From a virus: DNA of 21,592 bases. A program made the position numbers and the translations under genes. The stretch lies in IMG/VR virus record IMGVR_UViG_3300036859_000590, positions 1 to 21,592 of that record. One strand, given 5' to 3'. Shown here piece by piece: positions 9,852 through 17,563 of the stretch (position 1 is the first letter of the stretch; each line of letters starts with the position of its first letter). The notes under the pieces are model-generated. The model was not told the DNA's origin, ran no database searches, and worked only from the letters and a program-made list of their open reading frames with translations.

Positions 9852-10737
9852 GCCGCACTGCAAGCGGTATAGCGGCTTGCGATTGAGAAGCGCTTTTAGC
9901 CGGCATAATATCGAGATTGAAAACCTGGCGACATTGATTATCAGTCAGGCTCCTGGATTAGCTAAACTCTTACAAGACAATCCGTTCTTGGTCGATGATA
10001 CTTATCGCAATCTCACAGAGTCGTTATTCTGGTGCAAGGGCATCAGTGAAGGCGAAGTGGTTCTATGCCATCGCGGGGCGGCCGGCGCCTTGTGTGGCGC
10101 TGCTTTCATTCGCGATGTTCACTTTGGCGGCAGCGCTGAATTAAACTTTTTTGCGTTACAAGACATGGCCTATTCTTGTTTTGAAGAGGTCTTGGCTTAC
10201 ATGTTTCGCCCGCTCATGGGCGGCTTGGGCTGTCTGAATGTGCGTATGAGAATTCACCCACAAAATGAGCAGGCACGGGATTTAGCCACACAATTCAGCT
10301 TCGCTTCCAAGACCGTCTTAATAGCCGATGCTTGCTATCACGGAGACCCTTCTAATATGCTCTTGGTTGAATTACTCAACCCCACTGTCTTCTCGGCAGG
10401 CGAGGAAATAAGCAATGCCAGCGTCAATAGATCTGTACCCGTCAGCCCAGTTCAACCCGAACAGCTACACGATGGACCCGGGGGCGCCGGGGCTGATCAA
10501 GCCTACGGCGATGACAGCGGGGAGCCTGACTGGGATGCCGACGAGCTATTACGACATGAACTCCTGGGGCATACCGGGATACCAGCCACCGCCAGGGGGA
10601 CTGATGTCGATGGCTCAATGGGGCAGCCAGTTGGGCGGGATGGTGCCTCAGTCCCAGACAGCCCCGGAGATGACAGCCCAGGCCCTGGCGGCGAACCAGA
10701 TGTTACCGGAGAACCTGCGACTAGCGGCATCCGCTAA
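9829..10737 (+). CDS. GNAT-like acetyltransferase-fold phage protein
   Basis: A 302-residue frame. Residues 1-195 look like the GNAT-fold proteins that many podoviruses carry next to virion genes. GAAGALCGAAFIRDV (the cofactor-side strands), a central FFALQDMAYSCFEEVLAYMF helix, and IHPQNEQARDLATQFSFASK (the 'N-x-x-A...GF' part) are visible in the expected order. The roles of these phage proteins are largely unknown. Residues 196-302 are Gly/Pro/Asp-rich low complexity and coincide with a 323-nt out-of-frame overlap with the next gene. In the neighbouring frame a TAA at 10409-10411 would end the protein right after the GNAT domain, so a one-base indel, true or artefactual, may have extended it. 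AGGAG lies 13 nt before ATG 9829. Confidence 0.65.
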   Translation: MTSITPFEPHCKRYSGLRLRSAFSRHNIEIENLATLIISQAPGLAKLLQDNPFLVDDTYRNLTESLFWCKGISEGEVVLCHRGAAGALCGAAFIRDVHFGGSAELNFFALQDMAYSCFEEVLAYMFRPLMGGLGCLNVRMRIHPQNEQARDLATQFSFASKTVLIADACYHGDPSNMLLVELLNPTVFSAGEEISNASVNRSVPVSPVQPEQLHDGPGGAGADQAYGDDSGEPDWDADELLRHELLGHTGIPATARGTDVDGSMGQPVGRDGASVPDSPGDDSPGPGGEPDVTGEPATSGIR

Positions 10738-11266
10738 TCTCATCAGCCCGGATACCTTGCAACAATTTCGGCAAAACTGGCGGCAGCAATACGCCAATCC
10801 AGCCGAGGGACAATTGCAAAGCCAGCTCTATAGCTCTGGCCGTGCTGATTCAACATTTGGCGGCGCCCAGCTCGGGCAGTTGCAAGGCATGAATAACCTC
10901 AATGAGCTGCAGGCGGCACTGGGTTTTCAAAGCAATGCGCTTGAGAATTGGCTCAAGACCAGACAATCGTTCTTTGGTAACGAGGGACAGATGGCACAGA
11001 ATGCCAATCAAATGAACGTCAATCGAGGGCTTGGTGTTGCTCAAATGTCCGGCAACGCCTGGCAGTCTCAGGCTAATGCTCAGAACGAATACAACCTGAA
11101 TGCATATCGTTCGATGTTGCAGGCGCAGCAACAGCGTGAACAAAGCAACTTCCAAAATATGCAGTCCGTGAATGAAAACCGCTTGCGCAGCCAGCAAATA
11201 CAGATGCCGACTCGGACTAATTATGTCGGGATGGGAACTTATCCTGAACAGCACGCCTACTACTAG
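10415..11266 (+). CDS. Putative internal virion/ejection protein, Gln/Asn-rich
   Basis: A 283-residue protein with a Pro/Gly/Met-rich N-terminal 100 residues. A Gln/Asn/Ala-rich helical remainder follows (QLQGMNNLNELQAALGFQSN; AYRSMLQAQQQREQSNFQNM). This composition and its place in a run of similar genes are typical of podoviral internal core or DNA-ejection proteins, although no signature motif proves it. ATG 10415 has GAGG at a 9-nt spacing and follows an in-frame TAA by 3 nt, so the start is secure. Its first 323 nt overlap the C-terminal extension of the GNAT-like frame. It is followed after 10 nt by the next gene. Confidence 0.65.
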   Translation: MPASIDLYPSAQFNPNSYTMDPGAPGLIKPTAMTAGSLTGMPTSYYDMNSWGIPGYQPPPGGLMSMAQWGSQLGGMVPQSQTAPEMTAQALAANQMLPENLRLAASANLISPDTLQQFRQNWRQQYANPAEGQLQSQLYSSGRADSTFGGAQLGQLQGMNNLNELQAALGFQSNALENWLKTRQSFFGNEGQMAQNANQMNVNRGLGVAQMSGNAWQSQANAQNEYNLNAYRSMLQAQQQREQSNFQNMQSVNENRLRSQQIQMPTRTNYVGMGTYPEQHAYY

Positions 11267-11276
11267 CAGGTGATGC

Positions 11277-11909
11277 ATGTTTGACACATACGGCGATCTT
11301 GCAAATGCGTTAGCGCAAATTTCAACAATTCGCGCCCAGGATCTCGCGCAAAAACGCCAACAACAGGGGCCGGGGTTGCCCTGGACAGAAGCGTATCACA
11401 ACCAGATGGCGAAGATGTGGCAACATTGGGGTGGGCTAAATGGTGGCATGGGCGGCATTGGTGTGGCACCACAGATCCTGGACACGGAAGCTAATAAGAG
11501 ATGGATGCTATCGGCATTGCAAGACCCCCGCGGCTTTGGTCATGGCGCACCTGGCCCGCAATCGCTAAGAACACCAACACAACGGCCGCAAAGAGAAATA
11601 TATTCACCTGAGTATGTGCGGGATCTGAATCAACACGGTTATAACAGCAACACCGGCCTGCCGAGGAATTGGAGTAGCGTTACAGGTGCGCCAATGTATG
11701 TGCCGTCAACGCCACAGATGAGACCTGGTGATACCCGGGGAACGGCTTCAGCACCGCCTGTTAGCCCAATGATTCAAGAAGCTATTGACAGGCTGGCACA
11801 GTCACCGGAACATGCGGCAACTATTGTTAGCTACTTTAATCAAGCTGGCATGAATGACTCCGGTTATGGGTACAACAATGGTGGCATGAGCCCTTATATG
11901 GAGGAGTGA
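11277..11909 (+). CDS. Putative virion protein, Gly/Pro/Asn-rich
   Basis: A 210-residue protein with a helical N-terminus (LANALAQISTIRAQDLAQKR). A long Gly/Pro/Met/Asn-rich and probably extended middle follows, then a short helical C-terminus (MIQEAIDRLAQSPEHAATIV). No family is recognised; genome position and composition suggest a structural or ejection role. ATG 11277 has GCAGG at a 6-nt spacing. The stop is 3 nt before the next gene. Confidence 0.6.
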   Translation: MFDTYGDLANALAQISTIRAQDLAQKRQQQGPGLPWTEAYHNQMAKMWQHWGGLNGGMGGIGVAPQILDTEANKRWMLSALQDPRGFGHGAPGPQSLRTPTQRPQREIYSPEYVRDLNQHGYNSNTGLPRNWSSVTGAPMYVPSTPQMRPGDTRGTASAPPVSPMIQEAIDRLAQSPEHAATIVSYFNQAGMNDSGYGYNNGGMSPYMEE

Positions 11910-11912
11910 GCC

Positions 11913-13211
11913 ATGGACTGGGGAGATTTAACACGCTTTGCTCGCACTCCTGTTGGCAATTTGTATGACAACTATGATGTGCAAGGGGCAACTATAGCGA
12001 CAAACATGTTTCAGCCGCTATTGTCGAGGATTGACATGTCTAACGCCTTTAATTCGGGAACGACGATGACCCCGAATCCATTTGTGGCAGCAGCACAGTC
12101 AGCACAGCAAAATAGTCGTCGAGAATTTCATAATCTAGCAGATTCGGCCTCGGTGCCACAATCAAAAACCGCTTATAATGCCGGCGGATCGCGCTCTTTG
12201 ATGCAAGCGATTATGCATGGCACCGCTGGCGATATTGCATCAAAAGACTTCCAGACGTTAATCAGCAGTCTGGAGGAGTCCGCATCTAAAAGCCGCAGGG
12301 CGCTTGACGCCAAGCACCATCAAGACTTACGTGCGGCCGATGTCTTTACTAGGCTCTTGGGTGATGCCAGTCCAGAAGATGCTGACGCATTGGCGAATGC
12401 ATCACTGATAGAAAAGATGTTGAATGACAAAGCCGCAGCCTGGGATAAAGAAAACCCGCTGGCAGCAGATCCACGAGCCATACATCAAGCGGAGTTAAAC
12501 AGCAAGGGTATCCGTGAATACGGCTCGCCGCCAGATGGCAATTACATGAAGCTCGATAGTTGGCAGGCAATTGACCATGATAGAAAAGCCCAGCGCGAAG
12601 CTGCGCTGCAGCAAACGCGGGCCAATCTTGCAGCGGGCTTATTGAGTCATCTTGGTGCTGTGCAATCAGCTAAAGAACAAGAGGCGCTGCAAATGGTGAG
12701 TGCTGTTGCGGCAGCGCAGCAACAGAGACAGAAAGCTAATTTGTTGCTACAAGCGATGCCAGAGCAATTAAAGGCAGAACTAGCCAAGTCGCAGGCAGAA
12801 ACCGGGCATCTTAACGCTGTCAGTCAGTACAACCGCGCCCAGGCGCAAGCAGTCAATCCTAGTTTGCCTAAGCATCAGATGACAACAGCGTTGCTGAAAT
12901 ATCTTGCACAAAACCCAGAAGCGGCGGCCGAGCTGGATTTATCCGGCGTGTTTCATGCTGCTGGTGCCCGAGAGCTGCCATCAGACGACAGGTCGTGGGT
13001 AGATAAAGTGATGGGCAAGCCCCGTCCACGCAATGCAATACAGCAACCGCCAGAGGCTGGTGAGGCGTTAGCAGATGAAGATATGCCCACACCGCCTAAG
13101 CCCAACACGCCTATCAACGAAGATGCCTTCAAAGTTTTATGGCAGAAGCACGGCGGCGATAGAAATAAAACTAGAGCAGCGGCCCAGCAACTCGGCTGGA
13201 AAGTGAAGTGA
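11913..13211 (+). CDS. Putative internal virion/ejection protein
   Basis: A 432-residue, Ala/Gln-rich, largely helical protein. Helical runs include AQSAQQNSRREFHNLADSAS (about 62-81), and AALQQTRANLAAGLLSHLGA and QQQRQKANLLLQAMPEQLKA in the middle, with coiled-coil character. The C-terminal 28 residues (DAFKVLWQKHGGDRNKTRAA and on to GW) resemble the Fis-type 'GGNRTRAAxxLG' helix-turn-helix, unusual for a virion protein and possibly DNA-contacting. ATG 11913 follows GGAGGAG. It lies between two other putative ejection proteins and ends 4 nt before the next gene. Confidence 0.6.
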   Translation: MDWGDLTRFARTPVGNLYDNYDVQGATIATNMFQPLLSRIDMSNAFNSGTTMTPNPFVAAAQSAQQNSRREFHNLADSASVPQSKTAYNAGGSRSLMQAIMHGTAGDIASKDFQTLISSLEESASKSRRALDAKHHQDLRAADVFTRLLGDASPEDADALANASLIEKMLNDKAAAWDKENPLAADPRAIHQAELNSKGIREYGSPPDGNYMKLDSWQAIDHDRKAQREAALQQTRANLAAGLLSHLGAVQSAKEQEALQMVSAVAAAQQQRQKANLLLQAMPEQLKAELAKSQAETGHLNAVSQYNRAQAQAVNPSLPKHQMTTALLKYLAQNPEAAAELDLSGVFHAAGARELPSDDRSWVDKVMGKPRPRNAIQQPPEAGEALADEDMPTPPKPNTPINEDAFKVLWQKHGGDRNKTRAAAQQLGWKVK

Positions 13212-13215
13212 TATT

Positions 13216-16200
13216 GTGGCAGATCTGATTGATAAATTCGCTGATCAGATGCAAGCGGATTCAGCTGAATCTGACAATCGCGATCTGATTGATAAATTCG
13301 CTGATCAGATGCCGACTGCTGGTGCTGCCCAAGCTGCTGCCACCACACCGGCACAAACAAACGCCAAGCCTAATGGTTTTTGGCAGTGGTTACAAAACCT
13401 TGAGAATCGTACCGGCGAGATGGGCGCCAACATGATCACCGGCACGATTAAAGCCGGACAAGAGGTTGGTGCGGGATTATCCCGTGGCGACGTGATGGGT
13501 TTGGGCAATGCTGCCGTTCAGGGATTTGTGAAAGGTGGCGCCGGGTTAATCGATTTACTGGGCAATGCCGGATATGCGGCGCTTCAGGCTTCCGAGCCGC
13601 TGGCGTATGGACCTAATGGCATCAAGCCGATACAAGGCTCATTTGCATTAGCCCCGGCTTGGGAAAAATTTGTCACATCATCGCCGATCGGCAACGGTAT
13701 GTCGCAGTATCCTAATCTTGCAGGTGCTGGTGAATTTGCCGGGCAAGCCATGGCGCCAGCCATGAGATTGGCCCGCGCAGGCGCTGGTATTCCAGCGAAA
13801 TTGGCAGAAGCGGCACTGACAGGAGAGGCTTATGGAACGCTTGGAGATATCGCACAGAAACAAGTCGCTGGAGAGAATCAAAATATTTTTGCATCGCTCA
13901 ACGCTGGATTGCCTACTGGCATTATTGGTCTTGGCATGGGTGGTGCGCTCATGGGTGCCGGTGGCATTGGCCGCAAGGTTGCGCCCCGCGAAGTGCAACC
14001 GACTCCACCGGAATTGGTACAGAGCCAAATAGATGAATTATTTGCGCCACAGCAACCTAAGGCTAATGTTGAAGATGTTACGCGGCAGTTGTATGACGAA
14101 TTTCCGCCTCCAGATCCATCCAGTAAAGAGGCACGATTGCAAGCTGAGCTGGGACAGCTGAAGTCATTCTTTGAGGGTAAGACTTACGATGACTACAAGG
14201 CGTCGGAATTACCGCCGCTAGTGCAAGCTACCCTGGAGTCCATTAAGGATACTCAGATACCAGAGATCGATCAATATAAGCGCAAAATGAAAGCAGAAGG
14301 CGTAGATCTGGTGATTAATAAGACTCGTGCTCAAGCCGAGGATCTACGTGCTAAGAAGCGTGCTCAAGTCGAGTTGTCTAAACAGGAAGCGACGCCCTGG
14401 GAAGAGGTGGTTAAGCCAGCAGCGCCACCAGAGCCTGCAGTGACCGAGAAGCCACAAGAACGCCACTGGTCACATTACATCAAAGAACGAACAAACTTAG
14501 CGTCCCCACGACCAGAGGAGCTGTCGCCAGAGCCTTTAATTCCCGGTAATCGCATGTCGTGGAAACCACAAAGCCCAGAACACAAGGCGATTGTTCAAGG
14601 CGATATTGATACCATGCGTAAAGACGCACGTAATTATTACGTTAAGCAGCGCGTGAGTGAACGAGGGATCGAGCACCCGGATATTGAGGAGCGCATCACC
14701 AAAGAGCTAGCGCAATCCAAGAAAGACAATCCGACTGCTGAATATGCAGCTAGCGAATTGTCAGAGAAATATCGCCGGCATTACTTAAACGAGTTTGATA
14801 CTGCGTTCAATAAACAACTTGATGAGAATCCGGCGGGCATCAGGGAATGGCTGGCTAAGCACGATATATACAAGCGGCAGCATTTAGCCAAGCAATACGC
14901 CAAGAATGCCAAGACCAGCGATGAGATGATTGCTAAAATAGCGAAAAGTCCAGATGCACCGCTTGCCGAGCGTCTAGCCAAAACCGCAGGCTTTGACTCC
15001 TGGCATGATTTTGTTAAAGAAGAGTGGGGGCACGCACCAATCGGCGGGCTATTGTCAGAGGATAAATTCTTCGATCCGATTGCAAAGCTTGTCGGCGAGC
15101 ATGTGGCACCAGAGAAAATCAAAGCTGCCATGAAGCATTTTGAAGGCGAAGTCAGCCCGCAGTCTCTGGCTCGCATGTTTGGCATTCAGACCAATACCGA
15201 TATTGTCAGGCAATACGATAAGCCGTTGCACGAGAAGCGGATCAAAACGCTAGCGGATTTGGATCAAGTTAGCGTGGATGTAGAAGATTCGCGCACACAA
15301 GCAGGCAAAGACGCCTGGCGTGAAGCTATGAAGATGGCACCGGAGGAAATCGTTACAAGCGATAAACTCACTGCGCTATCAGACAGGCAGCGTGAATACC
15401 TGGTTGACTTCAAGCGCATTGCCGATGATTTCGTGGACAATACATTGAAGCCGCGCATTAAAGAGCTGGAGGCTGTCGGGCACAAAGCTGGCTGGTTTGG
15501 CAATGATCGTCTGTTGCGTATTCTCAAGGACGATTTACAGCAATTACGCCCACCTGCTACAGAAGACGGCTTGGCGATGAGATTGTTGCGTGAAGGGCGT
15601 GGTGGTTATTATCGCAGCATATTTTTAGGCAACCAAGAGATTGCCGGGTTGCACGCCATCGAAGCGGCGGCGGCAGGCTTCGCACACGATCCTGTTGCTG
15701 CTGCCGAGGCGCTTAAGTTATTTACTCGCGGACAAATCAACAAATTAGCCGGCAAGTACGATGTGGCGCATGACTTTGTCACAGCCTGGAAAACCAGAGG
15801 CATGGAGACGCATTTACAAGACAGTGAAGTCGGTAGCGTGCCGGTTATTGGCGGTGCCGTCAAAGGTATTGCCAAGTTCAACGACTCTGTAGTTAAGCAG
15901 ATTGAGAAGTTACCTGCTGGTGCAACGATAGTTGATGCCCTGCGAGCACAACTACCTGAGAAAGCCAAGATTCAGATTATTCGTACCGCCATGGCGGTAC
16001 GCCAGGCAAAAGAGATGAATTACCCCGGTGGTGCCGAGGGCTTGATGAGCGATCTGCTTATGCAAGCTCGACGTAAAGACATCCCGGCATCAAGGCAAGT
16101 CATGTTGGACAAGGTTAGAATCAATATGTTCAGCGATATGAACAGGTTGATTATGTATTCCCCGCTGGGCTTTTCTGAGCGGACGTTATTTCAACGCCAT

Positions 16201-16947
16201 GGCGATCTCGTCCAGATGTTTTTCCCTTTCACTCGCTCGGTTTTTCAACAAGCCCGACTCGTTCACAGCTATGGTGAGGATTTGATCAATGCAACTAATA
16301 AGCTGGCGAAGTCCCCGACTGATGCAGCTGGCTGGGGAGAGGTCGCGCAGGTCATACAACGTTCCGGTACCTTATTGGGCATTCTTGGGATATTTGCCGG
16401 TGCCAAGGCGTTGCCAAAAGAGGCGGATGAATGGCTGCGAGCCAATGGGTATAAACAAGAACGCAAGATGCTGCACCAGGCCCTTGAAGGGCTCCATTCG
16501 TTAAACCCGCTTGGGCAGCGAGTGGAGCACGTCCAGCCGCGCCTGAGTGCTTATGATATTGCGCACAATCAACCGATGTTTGAGAGCTGGATCAAGCAAT
16601 TCAATACTGCGTTTGATGAGAAGAAGAAGCCAGAACAGCGGCAAAAAGCGCTACTGGCAATCGCTTCCTTGGCACAGATTGATAATGTCTTTGGCCTATT
16701 CGGTACTCAAAAGATACACCGGTTTTTTAGAAAGATGGGCGAGGGCTTCAAAGGCTACTCGACTCGGTATGCTTTTTCAGAGCCGGAAGGCATTGGTGGC
16801 GAACAGCGCATGTTAGGCAAGCGCACATTTAACACCAATGCATTGGCTGAGTTCTTTGATTGGATGATACCAGGCACACCGAATAAGGTGTCTGACTTTG
16901 TCGAACAAAAGCAAGAACAGGACTGGCGTAAGCGGCATCGCAAGTAG
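13216..16947 (+). CDS. Giant virion protein, putative DNA-ejection protein (1243 aa)
   Basis: The largest gene of the window. Its size and position after two smaller helical virion proteins match the giant internal (gp16-like) proteins of podoviruses, which are ejected with the DNA. No lysozyme or transglycosylase domain is evident. Residues 3-12 and 23-32 repeat DLIDKFADQM. Residues about 70-260 are Gly/Ala-rich with amphipathic and hydrophobic stretches (GLGNAAVQGFVKGGAGLIDL; GLPTGIIGLGMGGALMGAGG), suited to membrane insertion. The centre is charged and helical. The C-terminus holds a conserved-looking SPLGFSERTLFQRHGDLVQM (about 982-1001) and another hydrophobic helix (LLGILGIFAGAKAL). The start is GTG 13216, the only one that includes the first repeat. 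It could alternatively be called a polyvalent protein. Confidence 0.7.
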   Translation: MADLIDKFADQMQADSAESDNRDLIDKFADQMPTAGAAQAAATTPAQTNAKPNGFWQWLQNLENRTGEMGANMITGTIKAGQEVGAGLSRGDVMGLGNAAVQGFVKGGAGLIDLLGNAGYAALQASEPLAYGPNGIKPIQGSFALAPAWEKFVTSSPIGNGMSQYPNLAGAGEFAGQAMAPAMRLARAGAGIPAKLAEAALTGEAYGTLGDIAQKQVAGENQNIFASLNAGLPTGIIGLGMGGALMGAGGIGRKVAPREVQPTPPELVQSQIDELFAPQQPKANVEDVTRQLYDEFPPPDPSSKEARLQAELGQLKSFFEGKTYDDYKASELPPLVQATLESIKDTQIPEIDQYKRKMKAEGVDLVINKTRAQAEDLRAKKRAQVELSKQEATPWEEVVKPAAPPEPAVTEKPQERHWSHYIKERTNLASPRPEELSPEPLIPGNRMSWKPQSPEHKAIVQGDIDTMRKDARNYYVKQRVSERGIEHPDIEERITKELAQSKKDNPTAEYAASELSEKYRRHYLNEFDTAFNKQLDENPAGIREWLAKHDIYKRQHLAKQYAKNAKTSDEMIAKIAKSPDAPLAERLAKTAGFDSWHDFVKEEWGHAPIGGLLSEDKFFDPIAKLVGEHVAPEKIKAAMKHFEGEVSPQSLARMFGIQTNTDIVRQYDKPLHEKRIKTLADLDQVSVDVEDSRTQAGKDAWREAMKMAPEEIVTSDKLTALSDRQREYLVDFKRIADDFVDNTLKPRIKELEAVGHKAGWFGNDRLLRILKDDLQQLRPPATEDGLAMRLLREGRGGYYRSIFLGNQEIAGLHAIEAAAAGFAHDPVAAAEALKLFTRGQINKLAGKYDVAHDFVTAWKTRGMETHLQDSEVGSVPVIGGAVKGIAKFNDSVVKQIEKLPAGATIVDALRAQLPEKAKIQIIRTAMAVRQAKEMNYPGGAEGLMSDLLMQARRKDIPASRQVMLDKVRINMFSDMNRLIMYSPLGFSERTLFQRHGDLVQMFFPFTRSVFQQARLVHSYGEDLINATNKLAKSPTDAAGWGEVAQVIQRSGTLLGILGIFAGAKALPKEADEWLRANGYKQERKMLHQALEGLHSLNPLGQRVEHVQPRLSAYDIAHNQPMFESWIKQFNTAFDEKKKPEQRQKALLAIASLAQIDNVFGLFGTQKIHRFFRKMGEGFKGYSTRYAFSEPEGIGGEQRMLGKRTFNTNALAEFFDWMIPGTPNKVSDFVEQKQEQDWRKRHRK
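13222..13312 (+). repeat. 31-bp in-frame direct repeat at the start of the giant gene
   Basis: Bases 13222-13252 recur identically at 13282-13312, exactly 60 bp (20 codons) apart, both encoding DLIDKFADQM. Each copy contains ATCTGAT and ATCAGAT as an inverted pair. Complete nucleotide identity, including wobble positions, points to a recent duplication. Confidence 0.95.
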
Positions 16948-17001
16948 GTTTTGTCCACGGTGGGGTAGGACAGCCAAGCGGCTCGGATTTTGCCGGGCCA
17001 C

Positions 17002-17029
17002 TTGTGCTTGGTAAAACTGCCCTTATAAT
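17002..17029 (+). promoter_or_regulatory. Putative promoter before the packaging genes
   Basis: A perfect TATAAT (17024-17029) follows, at 16 bp, a weak TTGTGC (17002-17007). It lies in the 116-bp gap between the giant virion gene and the 30-residue peptide gene. A start near 17036 would drive the TerL-portal operon. The -35 is poor (three of six), so the call rests mainly on the -10 and position. Confidence 0.5.
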
Positions 17030-17063
17030 GCAGATGTCATCACCTGCCTGCAGGAGCACAACC

Positions 17064-17156
17064 ATGGCGAAGAAGAAGAAAGAAACAATGAACCCGAAAC
17101 GCCCACCAGCAGCCGGAGCACCAGCAGGCAAAAATCCGCCCAGAGGTGGCAAATGA
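17064..17156 (+). CDS. 30-residue basic peptide
   Basis: A 30-residue peptide beginning MAKKKKETMNPKRPP, with 9 Lys/Arg, and Pro/Gly/Ala in most other positions. AGGAG at a 7-nt spacing precedes the ATG, and the stop overlaps the next start as ATGA. The ribosome binding site is among the best in the window, so translation is likely despite the small size. A Lys/Pro-rich disordered peptide could bind DNA or act as a capsid-associated minor protein, but no family is recognised. Confidence 0.65.
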   Translation: MAKKKKETMNPKRPPAAGAPAGKNPPRGGK

Positions 17157-17563
17157 ATGGCAAATCAATAGACATTTCTGGCTGGGGAGCTAGTCGCCGC
17201 TCTGTCAGATATAGACTGACTAATGATTGTTATGAGTTCGCGCTGTTGGTTGGCACGGCGATTGGCCCTGATGGTTCGGCGGAGGTAGTGATATTTGGTA
17301 AGAATAGAGTATCGCCATGGCAGATGTGGTCTAAGTATGGCGATAAAATCGGTCAATGGGAATTTGTGAATCCCGATCCTGATGTCCAGCAATTGCTGGA
17401 CATTCTTACAGGCAAGGTAAAGCCAGGGGCACCGCTGCCTGATTCGCAACCGGAGTTAGAGAAGGGCTTTGGTGCGGAGTTGCCGTTTGGCGATGTCGAT
17501 CCTGTGGATGACCAATCCGCTCGACCTGCAAGAAAAACTGCCGTTAAGAATTCCCGATTATGA
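17153..17563 (+). CDS. Hypothetical protein upstream of TerL
   Basis: A 136-residue protein. The N-terminal 90 residues look like a beta-rich domain (SVRYRLTNDCYEFALLVGTA; EVVIFGKNRVSPWQMWSKYG) ending with a helix (DVQQLLDILTG). The C-terminus is acidic and then basic low complexity. Position just before TerL would suit a small terminase, but no HTH is seen, so I do not call it one. AGAGG precedes the start at 7 nt. It overlaps the peptide gene by ATGA and TerL by 56 nt. Confidence 0.6.
   Translation: MNGKSIDISGWGASRRSVRYRLTNDCYEFALLVGTAIGPDGSAEVVIFGKNRVSPWQMWSKYGDKIGQWEFVNPDPDVQQLLDILTGKVKPGAPLPDSQPELEKGFGAELPFGDVDPVDDQSARPARKTAVKNSRL

Noticed and set aside
15609-15968. Long minus-strand frames opposite the giant virion gene
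   Set aside because: Antisense shadows of a codon-biased gene; no ribosome binding sites and no coherent domains.
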